Assembly: GCA_963838035.1 (NCBI GenBank) | Contig: CAWIPM010000007.1 | Span: forward strand, 62,001 to 126,000 | Direction of reading: 5' to 3' | Source of the DNA: CAVVNN01 sp963838035 | GTDB taxonomy: Bacteria > Actinomycetota > Thermoleophilia > Solirubrobacterales > 70-9 | Length of the DNA: 64,000 nt | In this document: positions 34,629-48,697 of the stretch, in pieces | Layout: the number at the start of each line of letters is the position of its first letter | Numbering within the stretch: the first letter of the stretch is position 1 | Made by a program: the position numbers and the translations under genes | Notes under the pieces: model-generated | What the model saw: the letters and a program-made list of their open reading frames with translations, nothing else | Databases searched by the model: none | Told to the model about the DNA's origin: nothing

Positions 34629-35748
34629 CTAGCTCGCCGAAGAGGCGGCGGTCTTGTTGAGGTAATCGCGGACGAACTCGTCGATGTCGCCGTCGAGGAC
34701 GCGCTGGGTGTCGCCCGACTCGTGGCCCGTCCGGTGGTCTTTGACCCGCTGGTCGGGGTGAAGGAAGTAGCTGCGGATCTGTGAGCCCCAGGCGACTTCC
34801 TTGACCTCGCCTCGCTCCTTTGCCAGCTCTTCGGACCGCTTGCGCTCCTCCAGCTCGATCAGCTTCGAGCGCAGCAGCTGCATCGCGACGGCCTTGTTCT
34901 GTGTCTGGGAGCGCTCGTTCTGGCACTGGACGACCACCCCGGTGGGGATGTGGGTGATCCGGACCGCGGAGTCGGTCTTGTTGACGTGTTGGCCACCGGC
35001 GCCCGAAGCGCGGTAGGTGTCGATACGAAGGTCGGCGTCGTCGACCTCGACCTCGACCCCCTCGTCGACGAGCGGCCCGACATCGACCTGGGCAAAGCTT
35101 GTGTGGCGGCGGGCCGAGGAGTCGAAGGGGGAGATCCGGACCAGGCGGTGAACGCCGCGCTCGGCGGCGAAGAGGCCGTAGGCGTTCTCACCGCGGGCGA
35201 CGAAGGTCGCCGACTTCAGCCCCGCCTCCTCCCCAGGCGAGGCCTCCTTCATCTCCACCTCGAAGGCGCGCCGCTCCGCCCAGCGCAGGTACATGCGCAG
35301 AAGCATCTCCGCCCAATCCTGGGAGTCGGTGCCGCCGGCCCCGGCGTGGACCGTGACGACGGCGTCGCCGGAGTCGTAGGAGCCGCTGAACAGGCGCGCC
35401 TCTTCGAGCTCGGCGAGGCGGCGCTCCACGGTGGCGAGCTGCGCGGAGAGCTCGGCCGCCATCTCCTCGTCGTCGATGGCCATCTCGGCCAGGTCATCGA
35501 GATCAGCGACCTCGGACTGGAGCTCGCCGAACGTCTTCAGCTTGCGCTGGGCGCGGGCGTGGGCGGCGGAGGTGCGGGCGGCGGCTTCCTGATCGTCCCA
35601 GAAGCCGGGACGCTGCATCTCCGCCTCCAGCCGCTCCGCCTCGGATTCGAGCGAAGCGGGGTCAAAGATAGTCCGCGAGCAGCTTCAGCTGGTCGCGGAT
35701 CTCGGCGAGCCGCGCCGGCACCGATTCGGTTGACGCGGCCTCGGCCAT
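34629..35748 (-). CDS. prfB: Peptide chain release factor 2, expressed through a programmed +1 frameshift
   Basis: The ATG at 35748 opens a short frame (MAEAASTESVPARLAEIRDQ, then LKLLADYL) ending in TGA inside CTTTGAC (35667-35661). A +1 shift there continues as DPASLESEAERL..QRPGFWDD to the stop at 34629, about 357 residues in all. Stop-recognition domain GAGGTDSQDWAEMLLRMY; catalytic GGQ in YRASGAGGQHVNKTDSAVRI. RF2 reads UGA, and lack of RF2 favours the shift, so the gene regulates itself. The usual strong upstream Shine-Dalgarno-like element is not evident. Ends 187 bases from the convergent alkyltransferase gene. Confidence 0.95.
35661..35667 (-). promoter_or_regulatory. Programmed +1 ribosomal frameshift site of prfB
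   Basis: CTT-TGA-C is the classic RF2 autoregulatory slip site (Leu codon, UGA stop, C). The upstream context reads GACTAT, partly like the E. coli GGGGGTAT, but without the G run. Frames on both sides encode continuous RF2 sequence, unlike the irregular slips elsewhere in the window. Confidence 0.95.
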
Positions 35749-35757
35749 GTCGAGATC

Positions 35758-36152
35758 TTACCCCGCCCCGATGCCGTGATCGAAGCCGCCGACGCGCAAC
35801 GCCTCGATCCGATCCTCGAAGGGACGCCAGCTGCGAATGCGATGGTCATGCAGCTCGAACAGCCAGGCCATCTCATCCTCACCCGCGGGGGAGCCGTCCT
35901 CGTCCCAGCGCCAGGCCCGCCTGATCAGCGCCACGGCGGAGCCGCCGCCCCCCTCCGTCCCTTCCTCGTAGAGCTCCTCCAACTCGATCGTCTGCTGCAC
36001 CCCCCCGGGCGCCCGCGTGGCCCACAACCGTGCCGCCTCGCGACCCTTTCGCAGTCCCCTCATCGAGTGCAGCTCGACCTCGGGGTCGAGGACCGCGACG
36101 AACGCGTCCAGGTCGCGCTCGTTGAAGGCGCGGATGAACTCGCGAACGGGGT

Positions 36153-36168
<16 letters not shown>
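35758..36168 (-). CDS. SnoaL-like/NTF2-fold protein
   Basis: About 136 residues from GTG 36168, overlapping the secA end by 16 bases (longer starts exist upstream inside secA). The sequence VREFIRAFNERDLDAFVAVLDPEVELHSM..L..GREAARLWA is typical of the SnoaL/NTF2 fold, an ~130-residue cone-shaped domain used by small isomerases and binding proteins. The ligand is not deducible. Ten bases before prfB, so likely in one transcript with secA and prfB. Confidence 0.7.
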
Positions 36169-39008
<2,840 letters not shown>

Positions 39009-39052
39009 GGAGCCAAGGTTAGCGAGGGGCGTTGGGAGGGGCGCCGGGCCTC

Positions 39053-39081
39053 TTGTTCGACGCGGCCGGGCGGCGTAGGAT
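39053..39081 (+). promoter_or_regulatory. Candidate sigma-70 type promoter for hpf
   Basis: TTGTTC (39053-39058) and TAGGAT (39076-39081) are separated by 17 bases, in the secA-hpf divergent gap. The ribosome site AAGGAGG (39095-39101) and ATG (39106) follow. The -35 matches only the TTG core. Confidence 0.45.
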
Positions 39082-39105
39082 CAAAGCACCGACGAAGGAG
39101 GCAAC

Positions 39106-39453
39106 ATGCGCATCGAGATTCGGGGTCGCAACGTCGAGGTGACCGAGGAGCTTCGGGACCACGTTACGAAGCGGTTCCAGCGGGTCGGGAAGCAGGTTTC
39201 GAAGCTGGCCATCCTCGAGGTCGAGTTGTCCGAGGAGCGCAATCCATCGATCGCGGACAGCCAGGTGGCGGAGGCGACGCTGCGCCTGAAGGGCGTCACG
39301 TTGCGAGCACACGAGGCATCTCCGGAGATGGCGCACACGATCCATGAGCTGGCCGAGGACATCCGTCGCCAGGTCAAGAAGCACCGCGACCTGCGCCGCA
39401 AGCGTCACCGGACACGCCTGCTCGTGAACCGGATGCGCGGGCGCACAGCCTAG
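39106..39453 (+). CDS. hpf: Ribosome hibernation-promoting factor (HPF/RaiA family, short form)
   Basis: 115 residues. The S30AE fold is seen in MRIEIRGRNVEVTEELRDHV..RFQRVGKQV.KLAILEVELSEE and VAEATLRLKGVTLRAHEAS..MAHTIHELAEDIRRQVKKHRDLRR. It has no C-terminal dimerisation domain, unlike long HPF of many actinobacteria. It binds the 30S subunit in stationary phase. Perfect AAGGAGG site five bases before ATG. Confidence 0.9.
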   Translation: MRIEIRGRNVEVTEELRDHVTKRFQRVGKQVSKLAILEVELSEERNPSIADSQVAEATLRLKGVTLRAHEASPEMAHTIHELAEDIRRQVKKHRDLRRKRHRTRLLVNRMRGRTA

Positions 39454-39458
39454 GCCCT

Positions 39459-40082
39459 TCAGAGCCGTCGGGCGAACGTAACGGCGGCGACACGGTCGGC
39501 GCCCGCCTCGCGCAGGGATCGGGCGCAGGCCGAAAGCGTCGCCCCCGTGGTGAGGACGTCGTCGACGAGGAGGATGCTGCGCGGGACGTCGCCGTGTGCC
39601 TGAATCTAAGGCGGGTTGCCAACTCGCTGGGCGCGGCGCTTGCCGACCTGACGGCGCCAGCCACGGCGGGCTAGACAGCGGCCGAGTGGGAGGTCGACCC
39701 GCTCGGCGAGCTCCGCCGCGATCTCGCCCGCCGGGTCGAAGCCGCGGCTTCGCAGGCGCAGTGGGGCGGGCGGGACAGGCACGATCGTGCCGCTGAGGAG
39801 GTCGGCCGGGGCGAGCCAGTGGATCCGCTCGGCGATCAGGCCGGCGACAGGCAGCAGCCGGCGGAGCTTCAGCGCAGTGACCAGCTCGCGGGCGATGCCC
39901 TCATGGGAAGCAGACGACCAGACGCGGTCCAGGCCGGGCGGGCCGGAGCCGCCAAGTGGCGATACATCGGCAAGGCGGCGGCCGCACGACGTGCAGATCA
40001 CGGCCTCGGGGCGGCACCCCCGTCCGCAGACCGCGCAGAGCGGCGGAACCAGAGCGGCGCCGACGGCGTGCAGAAATTTCAT
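39459..40082 (-). CDS. ComF-family phosphoribosyltransferase, interrupted by an in-frame TAG
   Basis: The frame is continuous over 208 codons from 40082 to TGA 39459 except for TAG at 39606-39608. N-terminal zinc motif (CAVCGRGCRPEAVICTSCGRRL, split here as two Cys pairs), then ERIHWLAPADLL..TIVPVPP.PLRLRSRGFDPAGEIAAELA. After the TAG comes the essential PRPP-binding loop SILLVDDVLTTGATLSACAR. An early stop would remove that loop, so the TAG is either a read error or inactivating. ComF-type proteins are linked to DNA uptake and the HPF gene often lies nearby, as here (convergent, six bases apart). Confidence 0.8.
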
Positions 40083-40138
40083 CGCCCGATCCTGCGGGCT
40101 CGCGGCGCACCCGTGGGGCGCGCTTTGTCAGGAAAGCG

Positions 40139-41149
40139 TCACGGCTTGCCCGCGTGTCCCGCGATCCCACCGATCAGCATCGAACCGGCCGGAAGCTCGG
40201 TCCCCTCGAGCACGATCGCGTCGCGGATGTGGGCGCGGCTGCCGATCCGGCATCGGTCGCCGAGGATCGCCGGGCCCTCGATCCGGACCCCCTCCCCGAA
40301 CTCGACCCCGGCGCCGATCAGCGCCGGAGGCTCCACCTCGGCTCCCGCGAGCGGGCTGCCCGCGCGAACGCCCTCGGCGACCTCGGTGCCGCCGGTCTCG
40401 ACCGAAACCTTCCCCCGCAGCGCATCGAGGTTGCCCTCCCGCAGCTCGTCGAGGTTGCCGATGTCATTCCAGTAGGCCTCGATCTCGTGCGAGTAAAAGG
40501 GCACGTCGCCACCCAGCAGCGCCGGGAAGACGTCCATCGCCCAGTCGGCGAAGCCGGGTGGGTCTCCAGGTCCCGCCGCCTCGCTGGCCCCGGGATCCGG
40601 AAAGAAATCGAAGACCTCGGATCGGAACATGTAGATGCCGCAGTTGGCGAGGTCGGAGAGCGCTTCGGCGGGGTCGGGCTTCTCCTGGAACCCCTGGATG
40701 CGGCCGTCGGCGCCGGTGATGGCAACCCCGAACTGGCTGGTGTCCTCGACCCGCTTGGTCGCCAGGGTGGCGACCCCGTCGTGGGACTCGTGGAACTCGC
40801 GCATCGCGCCGAGATCGATGTCGGTGAGGGCATCGCCGGAGATGACCAGGAACGAGTCGCCGAGGAAGCCGGCCGCATTGCGGACCCCGCCGGAGGTGCC
40901 CAGGAGCTGCTCCTCGCGGCTGTAGGAAAGGTCGACGCCGAAGGCCGAGCCGTCGCCGAAATGGCCCTCGATCAGCTCCGGGAACCAGTGCAGGTTGGCG
41001 ATCGTCTCGGTGAAGCCGTGGCGGGCAAGGAGACGGACGATGTGCTCCATCACCGGCCGGTTGACCACCGGCACCATCGGCTTCGGCATCCCGTAGGTGA
41101 TCGGGCGCAACCGGGTGCCGAGCCCGGCTGCGAGGATCATCGCCCGCAT
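40139..41149 (-). CDS. NDP-sugar pyrophosphorylase (mannose-1-phosphate guanylyltransferase-like)
   Basis: Start chosen at ATG 41149, five bases after the ahcY stop, about 336 residues. Nucleotidyltransferase signature MILAAGLGTRLRPITYGMPKPMVPV, LGTSGGVRNA, VISGDALTDIDL, EKPDPAEALSDLANCGIYMF and YWNDIGNLDELREGN. It ends with left-handed beta-helix hexapeptide repeats (IGAGVEFGEGVRIEGPAILG). It should make an NDP-sugar from NTP and a sugar-1-phosphate. Paired in the window with a second enzyme of this family at 43606-44589; the exact sugar cannot be told. Confidence 0.85.
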   Translation of the reverse strand: MRAMILAAGLGTRLRPITYGMPKPMVPVVNRPVMEHIVRLLARHGFTETIANLHWFPELIEGHFGDGSAFGVDLSYSREEQLLGTSGGVRNAAGFLGDSFLVISGDALTDIDLGAMREFHESHDGVATLATKRVEDTSQFGVAITGADGRIQGFQEKPDPAEALSDLANCGIYMFRSEVFDFFPDPGASEAAGPGDPPGFADWAMDVFPALLGGDVPFYSHEIEAYWNDIGNLDELREGNLDALRGKVSVETGGTEVAEGVRAGSPLAGAEVEPPALIGAGVEFGEGVRIEGPAILGDRCRIGSRAHIRDAIVLEGTELPAGSMLIGGIAGHAGKP

Positions 41150-41153
41150 CGGC

Positions 41154-42572
<1,419 letters not shown>

Positions 42573-42616
42573 CGAGTCCTTTCGTGCGTTAGGGAGTGGC
42601 CAAGGATAGGGAGGGC

Positions 42617-43606
42617 TTACGCGGGTTGTCCCAAGGCGACCTTGAAGCGCTCGATCGCCTCGACCGGGAGTGGGTCGACGCCCTGGGACTCGGCAAGCTG
42701 CAGCGAGACGAGGTCGCCGAGCATCGTCGCCCAGAGCAGCCGAGCGGCCCGCGAGTTGCCCTCGGTCTCGACCCGCACGGCCGTTGCGCCCGCAGCCGCG
42801 ACCGCCTCCGCGGTCAGCTCGAAGCGGCGGCGCCCGCGCGGGTTCTGGTCGGCGTCCTCGAGGAAGACGGCGGCGGTTCTGGCGCCGCTCTCCCCGGCGC
42901 TCTCCCAGCCGCAGATCTCGTTGTGATCGGCCTCGGGCAGCTCGGAGAAGAAGGCCGGCAGCTTCGCGTTCTCGTTGACCTGCGTCTTCCAGCGCCGCGC
43001 GACCGGCGCGGTCAGGCCGGCGCCGTAGACGATCGGGAGCGTCTCGGCGAGCGCGGCGGCGATGTCCGCAGCCCGCGACTGGAGGTCGCCCGCCCGCTGC
43101 TCCCCGAACGCGGCGGCCGCCTCGATCTCGGCGTGGATCCGTGGCGCTGCGCCGGCGAGGGCGGCGATCTCCACCGCGCAGACCAGCATGTAGGCAACCG
43201 CTGTGCGGGGGGCCGGGAGGATCCCGGGCAGGCCGATCACCGGCACGCCGGCCTCGCGCGCCCCATCGACCAGGGCGCCTCCGGTGCCGGCGACGACGCG
43301 ACGAGCGCCGAGAGCCCCGGCGGCGGCGAAGCAGGCCAGAGTCTCCTCGGTGCTTCCCGAGTAGCTCGAGCAGAGCACCGTCCACTCGGGCGTGACCCAG
43401 CTGGGAAGCTCGTAGCCCCGGACCGTGACCAGCGGCCTGCCGAGGCGGTCCCCGAGCACAGCCACGGCGAGGTCGCCGCCGATCGCCGAGCCGCCCATCC
43501 CACAAACCACGATGCCGGCGGCCTCGGCGGGCTCGATCCGCGCCGATTCGACCCGCCAGAGGGCATCGCGCAGGTGGTCGGGAATTGCCAGGACGTCTTC
43601 GAGCAT
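42617..43606 (-). CDS. Bifunctional phosphoglucose/phosphomannose isomerase-like SIS protein
   Basis: 329 residues with two SIS folds: [21 protein letters not shown] and [19 protein letters not shown], then a C-terminal half with [24 protein letters not shown], which is the PGI/PMI family hallmark. It interconverts fructose-6-phosphate with glucose-6- or mannose-6-phosphate. Immediately follows the nucleotidyltransferase (shared base at 43606), so it likely feeds GDP-mannose or related NDP-sugar supply for envelope polymers. Confidence 0.88.
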   Translation of the reverse strand: MLEDVLAIPDHLRDALWRVESARIEPAEAAGIVVCGMGGSAIGGDLAVAVLGDRLGRPLVTVRGYELPSWVTPEWTVLCSSYSGSTEETLACFAAAGALGARRVVAGTGGALVDGAREAGVPVIGLPGILPAPRTAVAYMLVCAVEIAALAGAAPRIHAEIEAAAAFGEQRAGDLQSRAADIAAALAETLPIVYGAGLTAPVARRWKTQVNENAKLPAFFSELPEADHNEICGWESAGESGARTAAVFLEDADQNPRGRRRFELTAEAVAAAGATAVRVETEGNSRAARLLWATMLGDLVSLQLAESQGVDPLPVEAIERFKVALGQPA

Positions 43607-44589
43607 CAGCCGGGAACCTTCTCATGCGCGCCGACCACCGCGCCATCGACCTCGACCCCGGGGGCGACCTCGACCCCCGGGGCGAGGATCGAGCCCCTGA
43701 CGCTGGCTCCCTCGCCAACCGCGCAGCCCTCGAGCAGGACGGAGTCGAGCACCCGCGCGCCGGCCTCCACCCGGCAGCCCGGGCCGATCACCGCCTGCGG
43801 TCCCACCGTCGCCCCCTCGGCCACCGTCGCCCCGCTGTCGACCAGCAGCCCGGCGCCGGTCGGCTCCACGCGAGTCTTGACCCGCCCCTCGAGAATGTCC
43901 CAGCTCGCCTGCAGGTAGCGCTCCGGCGTGCCGATGTCCATCCAGTACCCGTCGAGCCGCAGCCCGAAGAGGCCCTCGCCGACCAGCTGAGGGAAGACAT
44001 CGCGCTCGATCGATACCTCGGCTTCCGGCGGGATCCGGTCGAGCACCGAGCGCTCCAGCACGTACATCCCGGCATTGACCTCGCCGGGGGCCCGCTCGCC
44101 GGTCTTCTCGGTGAACTCCAGGACCCCGCCATCTCCGCCGGTGCGCACCAGCCCGTAGGCCGAGGAGTCCTCGACCGGGTGCAGGCCGAGCGTCGCCCGC
44201 GCCCCGCGCTCCTCGTGGAGGCCCAGCAGCGCGGTCAGGTCGAGGTCGGTGAGCACGTCGCCGTTCAGAGCCAGGAAGCGGTCGTCGAGACCATCGCCGA
44301 GCTGATCGGCGGCGAAGCGGATCGCGCCGGCGGTGCCGCGCGGCTCGGGCTCGACCACGTAGCGGATCGTGACGGCGGCGCGCTCCTCCTCGCCGGTGAG
44401 CGCCTCGCGCAGCACATCGGGAAGGAAGCCGCAGGCCAGCACCACCTCGGTCACCCCGTGGCCGGCGAGCCACTCGACCATATAGGCGAGGAAGGGCCGG
44501 TCAACCAGGGTCAGCGCCGGCTTCGGCACCGTCAGGGTCAACGGCCGCAACCGCGTTCCCTCGCCTCCCACCAGAACGATCGCCTGCAT
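43606..44589 (-). CDS. NDP-sugar pyrophosphorylase with hexapeptide-repeat C-terminus
   Basis: About 327 residues from ATG 44589. [99 protein letters not shown]-terminal beta-helix repeats ([20 protein letters not shown]). Relative of GDP-mannose pyrophosphorylase ManC/GMPP. Works with the adjacent phosphosugar isomerase. Confidence 0.88.
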   Translation of the reverse strand: MQAIVLVGGEGTRLRPLTLTVPKPALTLVDRPFLAYMVEWLAGHGVTEVVLACGFLPDVLREALTGEEERAAVTIRYVVEPEPRGTAGAIRFAADQLGDGLDDRFLALNGDVLTDLDLTALLGLHEERGARATLGLHPVEDSSAYGLVRTGGDGGVLEFTEKTGERAPGEVNAGMYVLERSVLDRIPPEAEVSIERDVFPQLVGEGLFGLRLDGYWMDIGTPERYLQASWDILEGRVKTRVEPTGAGLLVDSGATVAEGATVGPQAVIGPGCRVEAGARVLDSVLLEGCAVGEGASVRGSILAPGVEVAPGVEVDGAVVGAHEKVPG

Positions 44590-44688
44590 CGTCCTAGCGC
44601 CCGTGGCCGGCGCAGCTCGACGTCCTCGGTCGCTCGCGCGCAAAGCACGCCATGCTCCCTGCGTCCTTGATCTGCTTGACCGCGGACG

Positions 44689-46003
44689 CTATGAGCGGCG
44701 CTCCGTGGCCTCGTACTCAACGGCGGCTCTTCCGATGCCCTCGTACTCGATGCCCGCGGCGCGGAGCAGCCCCGCGTCGAGGTAATTGCGACCGTCGACG
44801 ATTAGCGGGCGATTCATCCGCCGGGCCACCTCGGCCCATTCCAGATCGGCGAACTCGGGCCACTCGGTGACGAGGACCGCGGCGTCGGCGCCGTCCAGGG
44901 CATCGATGGCAGAGCCGGCCATCTCCACCTTGGGCAGAAGCTCGGCGGCGCGCTCCCCGGCCACGGGGTCATAGGCGACGACCTCCGCGCCCTCCCCCTG
45001 CAGCCGCGCTGCGAGCACCAGGCTCGAGGCCTCTCGCATGTCGTCGGTGTTGGGCTTGAACGCCAGGCCGAGCAACGCGATCCGCTTGCCCAGCAACGAG
45101 CCGAGGTGCTTCTCCAGCTTGCCGACCACCCGTCGCTTCTGCAGCTCGTTCACCTCGATCACCGCATTGAGGAGCTGGAAGTGGTACCCGGTGTTGCCGG
45201 CCAACATCTTCAGCGCGCTGACGTCCTTCGGGAAACAGCTCCCCCCGTAGCCGATCCCGGCCCGCAGGAACGCGGGGCCGATTCGCTGGTCGAGGCCCAT
45301 GCCGCGGGCGACCTCGCCGACATCGGCGCCGACCTCCTCGCAGACGTTGGCGATCTCGTTGACGAAGGAGATCTTGGTGGCGAGGAAGGCGTTGGAGGCG
45401 AGCTTGATCATCTCGGCGCTGGCGACGTCGGTGCGGACGACCTCACCGCCAAGCGGCTCGTAGAGCGCTGCGACCGCGTCCGCCGCTGCCTCGTCGTCGT
45501 GATCGGCGCCGATCACGACGCGGTCGGGGCGCATGAAGTCCTCGACCGCGGAGCCCTCCTTGAGGAACTCGGGGCAGGAGACGTAGGCGAGGCCGGGCAG
45601 GTCGCGGCGGATCGACCCCCCCGTGCCCGCCGGCACCGTGCTCTTCATCACCAGGACGTGCTCGCCGTCGGCGCGAAGATCCTCGACCACAGAGCGCACC
45701 CGCGAGAGGTCGGCGTCGCCGGAGTAGGTCGGGCGGGGTGTCGACGCAGACGAAGAGGAGCCGCGCCCGGTCGAGAAGCTCCGCCATCTCGGTGGTGAAG
45801 GTGAGCCGCTCGGTGTTGCGGCGCAGCAGCTCGCCGAGGCCGGGCTCGTGGATCGTCGTCTCGCCACGCGCGAGCGACTCGACCTTCTCCGCGACGATGT
45901 CGCGCGCGACCACCGGATGGCCCAGCTCGGCGAAGCAGGCCGCCGTCACCAGGCCGACCCAGCCGACGCCGATCACCCCCACCGGCTGCTTCGCTCCCGT
46001 CAT
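44689..46003 (-). CDS. ugd: UDP-glucose/UDP-sugar 6-dehydrogenase, one-base insertion at 45730
   Basis: The ATG at 46003 overlaps the LCP gene stop (ATGA). N-terminal NAD domain VGVIGVGWVGLVTAACFAEL, VVARDIVAEKVESLARGE, ARLLFVCVDTPP, then (next frame) TYSGDADLSRVRSVVEDL, VLVMKSTVPAGTG, EFLKEGSAVEDFM, and the catalytic GIGYGGSCFPKDVSALK with its Cys. An extra G in CCCGACC at 45730 breaks the frame between VDTPP and TYSGD; both halves are otherwise intact, total about 437 residues. It oxidises a UDP-sugar (glucose or an amino sugar) to the uronate for cell-surface glycans. Confidence 0.87.
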
Positions 46004-47598
46004 CCCCTCGCCCCATTCCGCCTGGGCCTGCTGTTGGGGATGATCACATTCGCCGAGCGGGCGATCCCGATCATCTGGTCGTTGGTCAAGGTGTTGAGAA
46101 GGTCGTTCATCACCCAGTAGGTGTTGTTCCCGCGGTGCCATGCAACCGTCGAGAGGCGATCGCCGTCGACGTATATCTCGTATTCGCGCCCGTGGATTGT
46201 CTTCGTCAGGCTCGGGTTGCTGAGGATAGGCGGGTCCGACCATCCCTGGATCCCCTGGACGCCGAAGTAGTGGACGCCGTCGGAGAGGGGGAGCTCGGCG
46301 ACCATCCGGTAGGCGCCGTGCCGGTGCCCATCGGTGCCCTTGATGTGGTAGACGCGCGGATCCTGGATGTGTTCATAGCTGTTGCTTTCGACGTAGCCGG
46401 CCCCGGCGGGGAGCCGGGTCGGATAGAAAACGGGGAAGCCGCCGCCGACCTTGCGGGCGACGCTCCGGCCCTCGAGCTCGCCCGCTTCTCCGGCAGGCAC
46501 GAGGCCGTCGCCGCCGGGCGGCTTCGGCTTCGCGATCTGCGGCTTCTTCCGCTCCGCCTTTGTCTTCTTCTTCTGCGATCCGCCGCCTTCGAGCGAGCCG
46601 CGCGGGCCGGCGCTGGCTTCGATCCCGAGGAACTGCGTGACCGCCCCCTGGATCGCGCTCTCCGACGCATATACGTAGCTCGGGCCCAGCGTCGCCGGGA
46701 AGTGGACCTCGTGGATCGACGCGTTGCGCGAGGCGATGAAAAGCTTCATCACTTCCAGCATCGTTTCCGTGTTGTTGATGTCGGAGGTCGTGTACTGGGT
46801 GAAGATGTCGATCAATTCGTTGCGGCCGAGAATGAGGTCCACGATAGGAACGCGCTCGCGCGCGGCGCTGATGAAGTCCTGCTGGCGGGCTGAGCGCACC
46901 AGGTCGGTGTCGGTGTGCCGGTAGCGCACGTACTCGAGCGCCTTTTTGCCGCAGAGGAGCTGATAGCCGGGCTGGACGTCGATTTCCGAATACTGTTCTG
47001 AGGGCGGGACCCCGAGGTTGGAGTGGTAGTAGCGGCGGTCGACGTCGGTGTAGACGCAGCCGATCGCGTCGACCGCCCGCACGAAGCCGAGGAAGTCGAC
47101 GTTGACGACGTGGTTGATCGGCAGTCCGGTCAGTTCCTTGACCACGCGCAGGGTCAGCTTCGGCCCGCCGAATGTGTAGGCGGCGTTGAACTTATTCGTC
47201 CCGTAGCCGGGGATTTCGACCTTGAGGTCGCGCGGGATCGACATCACCGCGATCGCGTTGCGATCGGGATCGAGGCGCAGGAGGATCGTCGTGTCGGAGC
47301 GCCCCGGGTCCCCAGGCATGCTCGCCCGTTTGTCGGAGCCGAGGATGAGGATGTTCTCCGGTTCGCCACCGTGCGTCTGGGCGAGAAAGCGCTTGACCTT
47401 GTTCTGCAGCCTGTTGTTATGGGACAGCGCGTGGGCCCAGCTTCCGACGAAGAACAGGATGCTGATCGAGGTCGCGGCGGCGCAGACGGCGACGATGATC
47501 ACCGAGGCGAGGGTGAAGCGCCACCAATAGCGCTTCGGCTTCGGCGGCGGCTCGTGGTCACCCGTGGGCGGCGGTTTCTTGAAGACAGGCTCGATCAT
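46000..47598 (-). CDS. LytR-CpsA-Psr (LCP) family envelope polymer ligase
   Basis: 532 residues. Cytoplasmic Pro-rich N-terminus, one transmembrane helix (FTLASVIIVAVCAAATSISI), LCP domain with ILILGSDKRA, GRSDTTILLRLDP, AVMSIPRDLKVEIPG, INHVVNVDFLGFVRAVDAIG and YVRYRHTDTDLVRSARQQDF. An extra C-terminal extracytoplasmic domain (about 380-525) is of unknown fold. LCP proteins attach glycopolymers to peptidoglycan. Co-directional with ugd and the NDP-sugar genes, so it may ligate the polymer they make. Confidence 0.92.
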   Translation of the reverse strand: MIEPVFKKPPPTGDHEPPPKPKRYWWRFTLASVIIVAVCAAATSISILFFVGSWAHALSHNNRLQNKVKRFLAQTHGGEPENILILGSDKRASMPGDPGRSDTTILLRLDPDRNAIAVMSIPRDLKVEIPGYGTNKFNAAYTFGGPKLTLRVVKELTGLPINHVVNVDFLGFVRAVDAIGCVYTDVDRRYYHSNLGVPPSEQYSEIDVQPGYQLLCGKKALEYVRYRHTDTDLVRSARQQDFISAARERVPIVDLILGRNELIDIFTQYTTSDINNTETMLEVMKLFIASRNASIHEVHFPATLGPSYVYASESAIQGAVTQFLGIEASAGPRGSLEGGGSQKKKTKAERKKPQIAKPKPPGGDGLVPAGEAGELEGRSVARKVGGGFPVFYPTRLPAGAGYVESNSYEHIQDPRVYHIKGTDGHRHGAYRMVAELPLSDGVHYFGVQGIQGWSDPPILSNPSLTKTIHGREYEIYVDGDRLSTVAWHRGNNTYWVMNDLLNTLTNDQMIGIARSANVIIPNSRPRRNGARG

Positions 47599-47608
47599 TG
47601 CGGCCGGC

Positions 47609-48697
47609 CTAACCCCCTAGGCGCCCCGGAAGCGAGCGCAGGAAGGTTTCGAGCGTCTGGCGATAGATGTCCAGCGAGGAGATCGATACCCACTCCTCGG
47701 GGCCGTGATGTCCTTCCCCGACCGGGCCGAACTCGACCGCCGGCACCCCCACCCGCAGGAAGGAGACCGCGTCGGAGGCGCCGTCGCGCCCGACGCTCAT
47801 CGGCTCCCCGTCGTGGTGGGCGGCCGCAGCCTCGCGCAGCCCCAGCACAAACGCGGAGTCGCGCTCGACGACCGCCGGCGGCCTGGAGAACAGCGGCTCC
47901 ACCTCGGTCCCGGCGATCCCGCGCACCTCCTCCAGCAGATCGGCCGGATCCTGATCGGGCAGGTAGCGGATGTCGACGTCGATCGCGCATCGGTCGGGCA
48001 CCTTGTTGAGCGCGTCCCCACCCATGATCCGGCCGAGGTTGATCGAGGGGCGGTCGAAGAGCTCGGAGCTGTGCCGTGCAAACGGTAGCGACTCGATGCT
48101 GCGGAAAACGTCGAGTGCGGCCAGCACCGCGTTGTCGCCCAGCCACGGGGTGGCGCCGTGGGCGGCGGTGCCGCCGACGAAGAGCCGCACCGCCAGCACC
48201 CCCTTCGCCTCGACTCCGATGTGAAGGTCGGTCGGCTCGCCGGTGATCGCGAAGTCGCCGGTGAAGCCGCTGTCGACGAGGTGGTCGCTGCCGCGCTCGG
48301 CCTCCTCCTCGGACTCCTCGTCGCCGACGATCCCAAGTCGAACCCGCACCTCGTCCTGGTCGCGCATCGCCGCGACGGTGAGCAGCATCGCCGCCAGCGC
48401 ACCCTTCATGTCGTAGGCGCCCCGGCCGTAGAGGCGGTCGCCCTCGACCCTGGGGTCGAACTGGCCGGCCCTGCCCGGCACCACGTCGAGGTGCCCGTGC
48501 AGGACGACGGTCGTCGCATCCTCGGGGCCGACCTCGGCCCGGATCACCGGCAGCCCCCGCACCTCGTCGCGGCCGGCATCGATCCCCCGCGCCTCCAACC
48601 AGCCCTTGACGAACCCCGCCGCCTCGGAGACGGCCTCCGGGCTGGAGGTGTCGTAGCCGATCAGCCGCGTGGTGAGGGCTACCAGCTCCTCGCTCAT
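47609..48697 (-). CDS. M20 family metallopeptidase (ArgE/DapE/ACY1 type)
   Basis: About 362 residues from ATG 48697, overlapping the atpC stop (ATGA). Metal-binding residues in TTVVLHGHLDVVPG, YGRGAYDMKGALAAML and GDEESEEEAERG; dimerisation domain about 175-285; last ligand in PAVEFGPVGEGHHGPEEWVSI. It hydrolyses an N-acyl amino acid or dipeptide; the substrate (N-acetylornithine, succinyl-diaminopimelate or other) cannot be fixed. Confidence 0.88.
   Translation of the reverse strand: MSEELVALTTRLIGYDTSSPEAVSEAAGFVKGWLEARGIDAGRDEVRGLPVIRAEVGPEDATTVVLHGHLDVVPGRAGQFDPRVEGDRLYGRGAYDMKGALAAMLLTVAAMRDQDEVRVRLGIVGDEESEEEAERGSDHLVDSGFTGDFAITGEPTDLHIGVEAKGVLAVRLFVGGTAAHGATPWLGDNAVLAALDVFRSIESLPFARHSSELFDRPSINLGRIMGGDALNKVPDRCAIDVDIRYLPDQDPADLLEEVRGIAGTEVEPLFSRPPAVVERDSAFVLGLREAAAAHHDGEPMSVGRDGASDAVSFLRVGVPAVEFGPVGEGHHGPEEWVSISSLDIYRQTLETFLRSLPGRLGG

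Noticed and set aside
35661..35667. prfB frame break as another sequence error
   Set aside because: CTTTGAC is the known RF2 programmed frameshift and both flanking frames match RF2.
42573..42616. SAH riboswitch before ahcY
   Set aside because: The gap is about 44 bases and holds only a ribosome site; too short for the known riboswitch.
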